Assembly (NCBI GenBank): GCA_963575745.1
Contig: CAUYUJ010021657.1
Coordinates: 1-64,000 of the forward strand
Origin: Prorocentrum cordatum
Lineage: Eukaryota > Sar > Dinophyceae > Prorocentrales > Prorocentraceae
DNA: 64,000 bases
Direction: 5' to 3'
Shown: positions 53,601 through 62,935 of the stretch, piece after piece
Layout: each line of letters opens with the position of its first letter
Position numbering within the stretch: the stretch's first letter is position 1
Position numbers and translations under genes: made by a program
Notes under the pieces: generated by a model
Database searches by the model: none
What the model saw: only the letters and a program-made list of their open reading frames with translations
Told to the model about the DNA's origin: nothing

Positions 53601-54389
53601 AGCGAGAGGGCCCTCAAGGACCAGACGTTCAGGACAGAGAGGGGCGTAGGCTCCGGGGACAGGGTGAACTCGACGGGGGCCCTGAAGTCCGTACGGATTA
53701 ACAGCTCTGAGATGATCTGAAAGCGCACGTGCATAACTGTCATAGGCATCTGACTGTTCAACGTCCAATTCACCGACACTGTGAGAGGTCAATTCTCCAT
53801 GCTCCTGAAAGGCACCAATAGCATCGCTAAAAAAATGTGAAGTAGAATCGGCTTTACGACCAGCGAAGAGTGGGTAGGGGTTAATTCCATCACGACACCA
53901 GCTCCAACATATCAAACGCAGACGGTCCAGGCAAGCTTTTTGCACAGAGGACGCTGGTGACCGAAGGAAGGAAAGGTCACGCGGCCGAGGCGGCCGCCCC
54001 TCGTAGACGTAGTTCAGCGCGCACACGAGGACGAGGAGCAGCTGCTCGACCTTCGCGTCGAGGTCAGCGTAGCCTCCCTCCCTGCGAGCCGCCCCTTGCA
54101 GCCCATCAACAGGAGGAAGAGGAAGTGGGAAGACTGGCGCGGTGCGCGATGCCCCAGCGAGCTGCCGCTGCTGAAGCTGCGCTGCAGCGCAAACGGAGGC
54201 TCCGATGTACGAAGAGAAGTTCGTCCTCAGAGCCCGCAAACGACGGAGTAAGGACCCGCTCCGCGAAAGCGGTGCGACCACTTCACCACGCTGCTGGTCA
54301 TGATGGCGAGGGTCGGCAGGTCCTGGCCAGAGGAGCCGTCCGTCAGGGGCTCCTCCTGAGTCCCCCTCTCGGTCAGGGGAGGCCCTCAT
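50691..54389 (-). CDS. Pol of YR retrotransposon: RT, RNase H, nested C5-methyltransferase
   Basis: 1232 aa from ATG 54389, chosen because it overlaps the gag stop as ATGA. RT: RLIIDRRGPN (347-356), motif A STDRRDMFYQ (392-401), motif B NPMGDHTAVDVTQ (480-492), motif C LCIDDYLVIG (526-535). RNase H begins with VIYATDASPSFGA (Asp 699). About 340 residues then intervene before INILESNVVVNLL (Glu 1043), ALIDSRVTL (Asp 1068) and RLNVADDPTR (Asp 1117/1118). In the gap: FIEFAGGSGVLTRYLASQG (775-793), like motif I of cytosine-5 methyltransferases, VIDISYSRHYDL, then AEPPCTTFS (833-841) with the Pro-Pro-Cys of motif IV, and EQPRLSKMAW (891-900). N-terminal 330 residues are unassigned. No frameshift or stop. 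Confidence 0.85.
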   Translation of the reverse strand: MRASPDREGDSGGAPDGRLLWPGPADPRHHDQQRGEVVAPLSRSGSLLRRLRALRTNFSSYIGASVCAAAQLQQRQLAGASRTAPVFPLPLPPVDGLQGAARREGGYADLDAKVEQLLLVLVCALNYVYEGRPPRPRDLSFLRSPASSVQKACLDRLRLICWSWCRDGINPYPLFAGRKADSTSHFFSDAIGAFQEHGELTSHSVGELDVEQSDAYDSYARALSDHLRAVNPYGLQGPRRVHPVPGAYAPLCPERLVLEGPLAHWSIGDFLEPPLSLAFDEPGVLRASRVDPSSCQWGDASKLPRAQQLAFFQKLDKAGLLGFTEGPVAAHEQCNPFNVWKNASRDRLIIDRRGPNGQEGKIVGGPASHLAAGARLCELSVVRGSECLRGSSTDRRDMFYQEHVTPERAATNVLGPALPIDQLHKSLGVDPDRFHSAAAGGRPGRLGRRAFQGDRFLLEASGPDAGPRGSGLVHGTLASNPMGDHTAVDVTQGGHLNLLRSYGLLAPENFIDGRAPFPRGDVVEGLCIDDYLVIGRHAYPPGESRRDLELFDRAGRLAYVDYSLSGSSSKEVRDAERFVVVGAGVDSSARMVDQGYVPVGAPVERRLPLAELCLRAAQLPRAPVALVDTLVGSLGAVFAYRRPLFVCLNHVYSFVAQDRTIDHIIPRAVKDELSLASVLSIAAETDLTAPFSDVIYATDASPSFGAICTLEVSPALSSAVWRCGERRGGYSRLDSRACGVPRSAGALPHSMESAQCVKSDLPTYVRRGIAMVFDFIEFAGGSGVLTRYLASQGVLVGPVIDISYSRHYDLSSRRLMEWAVWMLYEGRILTFAAEPPCTTFSPAAHPAVRSYRQPVGFNRTDPKTRLGNLLAFRCMLLMLVGLRVEAPGGLEQPRLSKMAWPREWSRLLELGAAETWFASCAYHDPSLDGVVVYRKEFRWMTAGFPEFTEMAARCPNTRRHRAHTHTIIEGAATKYTATYTRGVVVALGARYLEAIRRRREVGDTMRPPVGSERLVINELLMSGSWEELRRWAWRSPGHINILESNVVVNLLEGLVRNGGDRRFAALIDSRVTLCSQAKGRSSSRALARPLEKSCALQIAGSLYPSYSFAPSRLNVADDPTRHQAVRAACRPRPDWLEHADLLDWLLTRLPTAKACAAWPRLVCLLLGSSGLRALRTALAEGRRLAPAPALCGVPGQGSGGGRWTATGVARVPVKSEKSEFAPVFHRAGLLHH

Positions 54390-56263
54390 GCCGGCGATGC
54401 CGGCTTCGGCCTCCTGCGGGGCGGCCGCGGCTTGGCGCCGGCCTCCGCGGCCCCGCCTCCGGGGCCGATCACACCGGCGCCTTCGGGCTGCGGCTGCTCG
54501 GGGGCCCCGCGGGCTCTGGGCACCGGCGTCCGCCCCTGAGGCCGCTGCAGCTCGCTCCTCCTGGTCTCCAGCAGGTCCAGCTCCCGCAGGTAGGCGAGGT
54601 TCACCGTGGACCAGCGCGGGTTCGCCAGCGAGCTGAACTGTCGTGTCCCCACTGCGGACTGCCCGCCCCTCGCAAACAGCGAGGCGGGCGGGTCGCGCTC
54701 GAACTGGTACAGCCACATCATGTCGAGCCTGCCTCCGTCGATCCTGGCCTGGTCCAGGCCCATCAGCAGCAGCGCGGCGGAGTCCGCCGCCTCCGCGATC
54801 TGATTCATCCACAGGCGGTCCACGATGTCCGCCACCTGCCACGCGATCAGGGCGAGGTCCCGCACCGTGTTGGGACTGCCTGGCGTGAACTCCGACCACC
54901 CGCCCGTCCTCTCGAGCCATAGGCGGGGCTCGGGAGGGTCGTAGGCGACGCCCCGGGGCTGGCGCGAGGAGCGGCCCTGTGCGGCCATGGCCTCCATCAA
55001 CGACCTGGAGAAGCTGCCGGGCGAGGTTCGCCTCGCCGCGATGAGCGCCTCGCGGTGGGCCGTGCCTCGCACGCCGGCGCCGATGTTGCCTCCCCCGAGG
55101 CCCATGAGGTCGTCGTTGCCTCCGGCACCGCCTTCCTCGCCGCGCTGGCTGAAGGCTCGGGCAGCTCCCATCAGCGCGGCCGCGAAGCGCTCCATCTCCG
55201 TGCCGCCCCCGGCCGCGTCGTCCTCGCCCTCCCCGGCGAAGTCCTCGCCAGTCCCCGGGAAAGCCCCTGCGGGCGCGGCCGTAGTCCGAAGGCCACGCAG
55301 CTCGGGTCCAGGGGGGGCTCCGTGACGACCCAGGACGGCCTGCCAGGCAGCCGGCGGCTCGAAGTCCGCGGCTCCGCTGCGTGAGGGCGGCCCTGGTGGC
55401 GGCGCTGGGCGGCCGAAGGCCGACGGCGCTGGCGGAGGGGCGACCCCGAAGGCCGTAGGCGGAGAGCGCCCCGCGAGAGCGCCTCCGCTCCCCAGCAGCG
55501 GAGCCGCAGCCACCTTCCCTGCTGCGGCGCGAGCCAGCGGCCCTCCTGGCGGGGCTGCCCGCGGGAGCGCGGGCTGCGGCGGGCGCTGCAGAGGAGGCGG
55601 CCTCCCAGCCCGCCGCGGCGGCGGCTCGAGGGGCCCGTCCGACTCCGCGAAGCCGTCCCGCAGCACGCCCGCCACCTCCGCTGCCTCCTCCTCGGCGGGC
55701 TGCTCGGAGGTCCTCCCGACAACCACCGCGGACTCGGCCTCCTCCTCTCCGGCTGTGAAGAACTCCGCAAAGGCCTCCTCGCCGAACTGCGAGCGGAAGG
55801 CCCGCGAGGACTCCTCCAGCACCGTCCGTCCATGCGGCCAGTGCCGCGCCCGCGGGGTGAAGTGCCGAAGGACCCGCTGAGCGTGCTGCACGTCCTCGTA
55901 GTACACGGCCTCCGGCACCAGCTCCGTCAGCACGCCCTCGTCGACGTCCACGAGGAGGATCTCGAACGACACGGTGGCCAGCGCACTGGCGGGGTTGGCC
56001 AGCCCTGCGCCTCGAACTCTGGCCCTGACGAAGGGTCCGAGGGCATGGTCCTCCTCCTGCTGGCTCGCAGCGAGCTCGGTCTCGAGGATGCTGCCCCCTG
56101 GGACCGCGAGCATGAGACCACCCCGACGCCGGCGTACCAGGGCAGCTGCGATCGCCACACCGTCTGGAGCGCCCTCCTCCTCTTCTCGAAGCCATATGAG
56201 ACGGCTGTAGGAGTCGGGCGCGTCGCTGATTGCAATCACACCATCGACGGTCCTGGCCTCCAT
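54386..56263 (-). CDS. Gag-like protein of YR retrotransposon
   Basis: 625 aa. ATG at 56263 overlaps the preceding stop as TAATG; its TGA (54388-54386) overlaps the pol start. N-terminal part (1-190) is folded and acidic (VSFEILLVDVDEGVLTELVP). The middle (200-330) is Pro/Gly/Ala-rich and disordered. A helical domain at 370-580 (NTVRDLALIAWQVADIVDRL, WMNQIAEAADSAALLLMGLD) could be the assembling, capsid-like part. The tail is basic and Pro-rich, suited to nucleic-acid binding. No zinc knuckle. Gag is assigned by position before RT and layout, not by recognised homology. Confidence 0.65.
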   Translation of the reverse strand: MEARTVDGVIAISDAPDSYSRLIWLREEEEGAPDGVAIAAALVRRRRGGLMLAVPGGSILETELAASQQEEDHALGPFVRARVRGAGLANPASALATVSFEILLVDVDEGVLTELVPEAVYYEDVQHAQRVLRHFTPRARHWPHGRTVLEESSRAFRSQFGEEAFAEFFTAGEEEAESAVVVGRTSEQPAEEEAAEVAGVLRDGFAESDGPLEPPPRRAGRPPPLQRPPQPALPRAAPPGGPLARAAAGKVAAAPLLGSGGALAGRSPPTAFGVAPPPAPSAFGRPAPPPGPPSRSGAADFEPPAAWQAVLGRHGAPPGPELRGLRTTAAPAGAFPGTGEDFAGEGEDDAAGGGTEMERFAAALMGAARAFSQRGEEGGAGGNDDLMGLGGGNIGAGVRGTAHREALIAARRTSPGSFSRSLMEAMAAQGRSSRQPRGVAYDPPEPRLWLERTGGWSEFTPGSPNTVRDLALIAWQVADIVDRLWMNQIAEAADSAALLLMGLDQARIDGGRLDMMWLYQFERDPPASLFARGGQSAVGTRQFSSLANPRWSTVNLAYLRELDLLETRRSELQRPQGRTPVPRARGAPEQPQPEGAGVIGPGGGAAEAGAKPRPPRRRPKPASPA

Positions 56264-56640
56264 TACAATTGATATCCAGCGAGCCGCCGACGATTGACAA
56301 GACTGTTCGGTGCCTGCACCTGATCCTCGAGCCTCCTCCGAGCGGCGGCGTGGTCACGCCACCACCAGGCCAGGCCCGCGGCAGCTGTGGAGCAGCCCGG
56401 GCAGCAGAGTACGCAGCTGCCCCCGACCACGAAGGCGAGCACGAGCCCCCACAACGGCCAGCCCTCCGGGGGGCAGGCGCACGTGAAGGCGGGCTGTGCC
56501 CCCACGGCAGGGGCAGGGCTGCCCGCAGCCCGTCCGAGTCCTGACAGCCAGTAGCCCCCCGCGGCGGCCAAGGGCACGAGGACGGCGGGGCCGAGCGCGC
56601 TGGCGCCCAGGGCGGTGGTCGCCAGGACCACGTCGACCAT
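56263..56640 (-). CDS. Small two-TM protein at the start of the YR element
   Basis: 125 aa, ATG 56640, TAA 56265-56263 fused to the gag ATG (TAATG). Two hydrophobic stretches: LATTALGASALGPAVLVPLA (about 6-25) and GLVLAFVVGGSCVLCCPGCS (about 65-84), with Cys-rich ends (CACPPEG; CVLCCPGC), then a basic C-terminal tail (RDHAAARRRLEDQ). It would sit in a membrane if made. Position and the stop/start fusion argue that it is translated and coupled to gag. I know no equivalent in Ngaro or DIRS elements. It could also be an upstream ORF that regulates gag. Confidence 0.5.
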   Translation of the reverse strand: MVDVVLATTALGASALGPAVLVPLAAAGGYWLSGLGRAAGSPAPAVGAQPAFTCACPPEGWPLWGLVLAFVVGGSCVLCCPGCSTAAAGLAWWWRDHAAARRRLEDQVQAPNSLVNRRRLAGYQL

Positions 56641-56680
56641 GCGCGGGCGCCCAGCGCGAGGCCCCCCCCCCCTCCTTACG

Positions 56681-56726
56681 AGAGAAAGGACTGCGGAAAA
56701 TGCGGGAGATCGGCTTTATGGACCAA
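56681..56726 (-). repeat. A1 split direct repeat (5' end of YR element)
   Basis: 46 bp identical to A2 (49099-49144): AGAGAAAGGACTGCGG on the plus strand through to CTTTATGGACCAA. Confidence 0.95.
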
Positions 56727-57713
56727 CGATCTTGCTGCCTACGTATGATCAGGAGATGCGGGAATGAGATGGGGTATGAATTGGTATGTTGGTGGTGGCT
56801 GGGGTGGATGCACACGGCTGGATTACCGAAAATGTTGCACCGTTGCGTGCAACAGGTCGGCCAGCACGGACTGTGCCAGCCTACCTCAGTAAGCTCAGAA
56901 TTGTACTATGTTTGAGTTGCCTCTACACATGAGTCATGCGTTCATGACTACCCTTTCAGTCCTGTAACACTCGCAGGCGACTCGTTTGGGAAGGAGGGGT
57001 TCTGTGGGTAGGGCATGATAAGAGGCTTCAGCACCACCGATGCCCAGTCTGCGCACACCCTCTTAGACTAGATGGCACCTGTTGATCACTGCTCGAGGCC
57101 GTTCTGCCCCGCCGGTAGGGGAACAGCATAAACACGAAGGGCTACCGACAGCAGCACACCTTTCAAAACGACGCCGTCCTTACTATTCCATATCAAGCTC
57201 GATTCGAGTTTGACATTTGCGTCGCACAGGCCAGCCAGCCTACAAACTGCACCGCATTCCATCTCTTCTCATGGCTCTGGCGGGGAGGTGGTGATGAGTA
57301 CGCGGGGGAGCTGGGATCATACACTGCGCCTGCCTTAGTAGTCACCACGCCCAACTGCCCAGCTTACCCTCGCGTCTCCTACGAACCACGTTGAAGCATA
57401 CCGTTCAGAACTGAGCAGACCAGCAATTGCTTTCACATTGCCGCCCGCTTGCACGCGTATTTCGACCCCTCCCTGGTGTCGTCCTTGAGTTTGTTCAGTT
57501 GATTCATACACTCGCGGATCGTCTTCTCCTACATCGCCGCCTCCACATCTTGGTGAGCGTATACTCCGTGCCCTCTCGGGGCTTGCTTCTTTTTTCTGTA
57601 CCTCTAACGCCCATTTCCAGTTCCACTACGCTCGCCGAGCTTAATTCGTTGCGCTCTGCGCCCAAGTCTGATCATGTTGTGCCAGTGTTTCATTACCATC
57701 CTGATGCTGCAAT
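56727..57713. other. Spacer, no recognised gene
   Basis: Mixed-composition flank of the YR element. Frames are short and no motif is visible. Confidence 0.5.
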
Positions 57714-57744
57714 AATATATATATATATATATACATATATGTAT
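57714..57744. repeat. (TA)n microsatellite
   Basis: TA dinucleotides followed by CATATATGTATG. Confidence 0.95.
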
Positions 57745-58937
57745 GGGTTGAAGTCTGCTCAATCCCCAAACAAAAGGCGGAACAGAAAGAGGAGGAGGAT
57801 GAGGAGTGGGAGGAGGAGAAAGACGAGGAGCGGGAGGAGGACGACGAAGTTTGGGTCGTCTGGCCGTGGGCCGAGGGCCTCCGAGAAGGCCACGTCGGGA
57901 GTGAGGGTGTTGAAGATGAACGACCTCGGGGGCACACCCCGCCGACCGTGATCTCGTACAGATCGAAACACATAAAGAGAAGGCGGGAGGAGGATACGAG
58001 GACAAAACCGTTGGGGATCTGCTGGTCAACTCTACTCGAATGTATCGACCCCTCGGTAAGACATGGATGCAAGCCTTCAGCCATGTGGCCCGTGAGGCTG
58101 CCTGGAGCGCACCCCTCCCAAAGTCTTCTGGGGGGGCGGGGCTGCCCCTCTTGGCGGGAGACCCCTCAGCAGCGCACGTAGCTTGAATCCACGGCGATCC
58201 AGCTACAGCCAGCGCTCAAACACCGCATCGCGGCAAGAGCAACGGCTGATATTTCGTGACGGTACGGTAGTAGGGCGAGGGGGCGCGGGTGCAACTCGTC
58301 GGAACTGCTGTCAGTTTGTGGTGAGCATGGGAACTTAGCACGACGATGTGATGACAGCGATGGCGGAGACTATCGGACTCCATATCGGCTGAGAGGCCAA
58401 GGCCGAAACGAGTGAGAGGGCAGATATCGAGATGGCCACGAGGGAAAGCGAGGAGGTGGAGCAGGCGTGGACAGAAGAGATTACTGGGACATGGAGTCGT
58501 CAGCCTGGCACCCGAAAAGACAGTTACATGTGACAGCGCTGGGGATGCGTGCTGACGTCGTCCAACCATCAGCAAGCGTCTTTATGTGAGCCCAGGCCCA
58601 GGACGGGGGAGTGTGCTCCAGAATCTGCTTAAGCTATGATCATCGTTGGGTCGGTTCTGGCGACGGGGGCACACGATGGGGGCCGAGCCAGACACTGAGA
58701 CAACGAGCGAGGAGCGAGGGGAGCGACACGGTGAACAAGGAGCAGGAGAAGGAGCGGGAAGGGACTCTCTGCGGGTGCGGGCGGTGACCACTGGGGCTTT
58801 AGGTGGAGCTCTCTATGAGGCCACAAAAACGGTGATGGGGTGCGCTAGAGTGGGGGTGGCGGCGGCATGCGGGCGCAACCACTGGAGAGGGAGGAGGGGG
58901 GAAGGAGGGAAGGAAGGAGGGACATGTGAAGAGCGAA
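57745..58937. other. Spacer with GGA-like patches
   Basis: 57790-57845 is a GGA/GAG patch. 58640-58920 is G-rich on the plus strand. No gene recognised. Confidence 0.45.
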
Positions 58938-59015
58938 CTTGGAGGGACGATGTTTGGCAACATCGTTGATGCGTCTTGGGTTTACACTGATCCTCCTCCT
59001 CCTCCTCTTCATCCG
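58938..59015 (+). repeat. Dispersed repeat copy b (see 30370-30480)
   Basis: CTTGGAGGGACGATGTTTGG, CAACATCGTTGATGCGTCTT and a CCTCCTCCTCC tract match 30370-30480. Confidence 0.65.
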
Positions 59016-59814
59016 TCCTCCCTCTCCCCTGGTCCCGCCCCCCCCCCCTCGGGGGTGGCTTGGCTCGGGTCCTGCCAGTGTCGAGGCACCCCCGTTCGGG
59101 GGCTGGTTTCGCCTCTCCCTCCCCCCAACCCTCCCCATCGCCCCTCCCCCGCGCGATGTCTTGCGCAACAGATCCAACATGTCAGTCTTCCCTCCCTCCC
59201 TCCCCCTGGCCCTGGATCCTGGCGCCTCTTTGTTCGATCAACCCTGGGTCCTCCATGCTCGATGTTCGATCTCCGATCGATCATCGATTGTCGGCCTTCC
59301 ACCGATGCTGCACCTCCGCTCCATCTGCGGCTCACGGACATGTTGCAGGCGCGCGGGCGGCCCGCCCTCGAGCAAGCGGGAGTGAAACGTGTGCCTCTGA
59401 CCTCTCAATGTCATGCGACAGCCGCTGGTGACACATCGCTCGAAGACTTCAAACCAGACGTCCAAGACAAGAGCCTGACACTCGAACTTAACTAAACCCC
59501 CCTCCGAAATCCAACCCTACCGAAACCCCTTTGCACGTCGAATTGGGCGCCCACCGCTCGCGCCGCTCAATGGCGACGGGTTTCTCGCGCAAGAGGGCAA
59601 CAAAACGCCCCCCGCACGCGCGCGGCAATGCAGCCTGCCGCGCGTACTATCTCTGCACGGGCGTCCTGTAACAGTCCGCGGCGCTGTCCACGAATAGTAT
59701 GCATGCATGCATGTGGGAAGGTATACAAATATGTACGTATTCATATTTGTATAAGCGCTGGCACCGAACAAGAGTGCGCATTTCTTCATTGTCAGGGGGC
59801 TTAGCGTTTGGACT
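59016..59814. other. Spacer, C-rich then mixed
   Basis: 59030-59240 is C-rich. It contains interspersed GATCGAT-type words near 59270-59295 and a short (CATG)n at 59700-59712. No gene recognised. Confidence 0.45.
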
Positions 59815-60352
59815 ATGTTTACCGCCCTAGAATATTCCTTACCCGTGTTTTGCCCTACTCTACTCTACCGTAATATAAATTGAGAACGCTACCCAGCTCG
59901 GCTCTGATCTGCTCTGCTCTATTCGATTATCGTTCACCATTGTTAGCTGACGTAGCATACTGCATATTATTTCAGCCGCGTCCTCACACGAACATGCCCC
60001 GCTCTAGTTTACTCGTCTGAATACTACTCAACTCTTCGCCGCTCCAATCTGTTCTGCTCTACTTGTCCTGGTGTTCCCAGATATGTGCAGTTCTACCGTG
60101 CCAGACGCCAGTCCTACTCTATCGCGGTCTACACACTAATAACGTACCTTACGCTATGATACTCTATTCTGCTCTGCCTGCCCCGACCCGACTTACATTG
60201 CGTTCAATTGCGTGTGGTCGACCTTTTTTACGCTAGTGAAAGTTCGTTTTGTCAAGCGCATTGTTTTACATCATTGCCTTTTTTTCTACGTGCCCTACCC
60301 TACCTACCCCGCTCTACCCTTACATGCGCTGCGCTACCCCGCACTCCACTCT

Positions 60353-60475
<123 letters not shown>

Positions 60476-60537
60476 CCGCAGACGCACGCGCAGACGCGCG
60501 CCACGACCGCCGCCACAATCGACGCACCACACACGCG

Positions 60538-60541
<4 letters not shown>

Positions 60542-60580
<39 letters not shown>
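60542..60580. repeat. (CA)n microsatellite
   Basis: CA dinucleotides, one CG interruption. Confidence 0.97.
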
Positions 60581-60583
<3 letters not shown>

Positions 60584-61554
60584 TACTCGAACTTATGTGT
60601 ATTTTCAAGAACATATGTATGCTCTGCCGTAATGGACTCCACCGCTCTGTGCCCTTATTATGTGCGATGGATTCACATTGTGCCACCTCATCTAATCTAA
60701 TATGCCATACTTTACACCACGCTACGCTAACTACGCGAATTAGCCTGGTCGTTGTGGTCTGCACCGCGCCACGGTTCGCTACGCTACCCAGCACCCAGCC
60801 CAAACAACTCTACAGTACGCCACCACGATCCACGCGAGCTTGCTCTACCGTACCCCTACGTTATCATTCGCCGCGTTTCGTTATATACCTTGTCCTTCCC
60901 CTTCTTTGCTCACCCCAGCCCGATGTTACCCGATTCTCCTCCTACTTCAATCTGCTCTCTACAATATACGATCCAGTCTTTACGCCGTGCCCTCTACTCT
61001 CACATTTAGATTCGCCACTTATCGGCTATGCGGCGCGATTGCAAGCCTCTACTCGAATATATACCCTCTACCCCTGCCCCACGCTGTATTACACCGTACT
61101 CGGCCATACGCTATTCGGCACCACACTACGACACCCAAATATTATTTCGCCTACTCGGTTCGCTACTACTCCAGTCGGGCGGCGAAACGACTCGAATACA
61201 CCTACTATTCAACACTTGCCCTATTCCACTCTATCCATCCACGCGAGCTTCTTTGCGCGATTACATACCCGCGGTCCTTCTCTTACACACCATGACTAAT
61301 TCTACGCCCCCATACCCGACCCGACTATTACCCGACGCTGCCATGACATTCTTTGCTATATACGTAACACCCGTACCGTGCACTATAATATTCTACCCCG
61401 CCTTACCATGCCCCACTCAAGTATACCCTGTCATGCCTACCATCGTATAGTATTGGCGCTGTGCGCGTCTTCGCAAACCCATCCAGGGAAGACGCCGAGA
61501 CGAATTACATTGCGATGTGTATCAACATGGTGCGGCAGCATGCAGCGTAACAAA

Positions 61555-62560
61555 GAGGGCCCCATGCGGGCCCCAATGGGAGTTCAACTCTCCCAGTGGG
61601 GGGGAAGGGGGTGGGGTCTCAGAGGGAGTGCCTTAGACGGCTCTTGGCCTTGCGCTGTTCGCGCGCCTTGTTTGTGCGTGTTGCGTGGTCCCCCGCGCGG
61701 CCTTCTCGGGGCGTTCATGTGTCCTCATAGGGCCATGAGAAGACCCCACTGGGCGTGTTCAGAGGAACTTCGGGTGCCCCAAGAAGGCGCCCGAAGGAGG
61801 CCCCACGAGAGGAGGCCTCACGCAGCGCCAGGAGGCAAACTGGCCGAGGCAAAATCTCAGCCACGTTGCTTTCGTAGCTCCCATCGCACCCCCATCCAAC
61901 GAACAACCAAACAAGTTGCGGGGACATCTTTGGGACATTCCCAAACTGGCACAAGACGGCCCCGCGAGGGCCTAATAGAGCCCACGCTGACCTCCAATAT
62001 GGCACACTATAACACAAGATGCTTCGGTTTGGTGCCAAGGATGCCCCTGGAGGTCCCAATGCCGCCCCAAGACGGCCCCTAGTGGCAACGGAGCCCCCCA
62101 GGGAGGCCCCCCAGCAGGCCAACATCATTCAAGCGCTTGAAGACATGTAATGGATTCAGCATTCCCGCTGCGTTGCTTTCGGTGACCGTCCGATGCTTCG
62201 ACGCGTTTCCAAGAGGGCTTCATAGGGCCCCAATAAAGGCCAACTAGAACCCCAATATTGCCCCATGAGCGCACAAAATCGTTCCAACACAGCTCCAAGA
62301 GGAGCTCACGAGGCGATCTTCATGGCCCCCGAAGCTGGGGAGGGGGGGGGGGGGGGGGGAAGGGGTGGCCATACTTGAAGCTCCTTGTTTGATAGATCTC
62401 CTCCAAGATGTCCCAGGTAAGCGCCCTTAAGACACCCAAAACCGCCCCGAGAAGCGCCCAGGAGGCCACAAGAGGCCACCAAGATGCCCCCAGGGAGCTC
62501 CCAAGCGGCCCCCAAGATGCAACCGTGCGCTCCCTTGGGCCGACGCTCTAAGACGCCCCC
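61555..62560. repeat. Degenerate GGCCCC-AAGA-rich repeat
   Basis: Many loose copies of GCCCCAAGA, AGGAGGCCCC and CCAAGATGCCCCC, spaced irregularly, resembling the GGGCCCCAAGGGAGCCCC words near 1985-2160. A G-tract lies at 62340-62360. No gene recognised. Confidence 0.5.
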
Positions 62561-62756
62561 AGGGCCGCGCCTGCCTGTGGTGAGGTAAACCGTCCACGCT
62601 GCTCATTTGGTATTGTTAAGGCTGCTGCATCGCCAGTTCCTGCTACTGATTTCCTTAGGGTGCGATGCGAAAACAAAAAAAAACACCCACGACGCTTACG
62701 GTTCGCTGGATCTTCGTCTTGCGCTCTCAGGCGTTGTTCGTTCATTCATGCGTGGA

Positions 62757-62935
62757 TTCCCCCTCTTCCCGCCTCCCTTCACCCCCCTCCCCCTCCTCCT
62801 CGTCGTCCTCCTCCTGCCCGCCCTCCTCTACGTTATCGGTCTTATCCTCCTCCCCCTCCTCATCCTCCTCCTCCTCGTCCTTGCCCTCCTCCTCGCACTC
62901 CTCCCGCTGGTCCTCCCCCCCGTCGTCCAGACGGT
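62757..62935. repeat. TCC/CCT-rich tract
   Basis: Imperfect CCTCCT triplets with GTC and GCC variants; the complementary sense to the GGA arrays at the left of the window. Confidence 0.85.

Larger units (their letters stand above)
48890..56726 (-). mobile_element. Tyrosine-recombinase retrotransposon, Ngaro-type repeats, apparently intact
   Basis: Minus strand. Order: A1 (56726-56681), 2-TM ORF, gag-like ORF, pol (RT, RNase H with nested methyltransferase), tyrosine recombinase, TM-encoding frame, B1 (49328-49143), A2 (49144-49099), a 23-bp spacer and B2 (49075-48890). This A1-genes-B1-A2-B2 order is the split-direct-repeat arrangement known from the Ngaro group of YR retrotransposons, which form circles and integrate by recombinase without integrase. 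A copies are identical, B copies differ once in 186 bp, and no gene shows a stop, so insertion looks recent. Confidence 0.85.

Noticed and set aside
53957-54922. 321-codon plus-strand frame
   Set aside because: Antisense shadow of gag and pol of the YR element.
54390-56357. Open frame of 656 codons upstream of, and in frame with, the pol ATG
   Set aside because: It overlaps gag entirely, reads as Arg/Gly-rich low-complexity text and has no motif. The open state follows from GC richness; the ATGA junction gives a better start.
54386-56640. Bacterial or phage operon, suggested by overlapping stop/start codons
   Set aside because: No Shine-Dalgarno pattern was evident, flanking DNA carries eukaryotic leaders and LINEs, and the proteins are YR-retroelement type.
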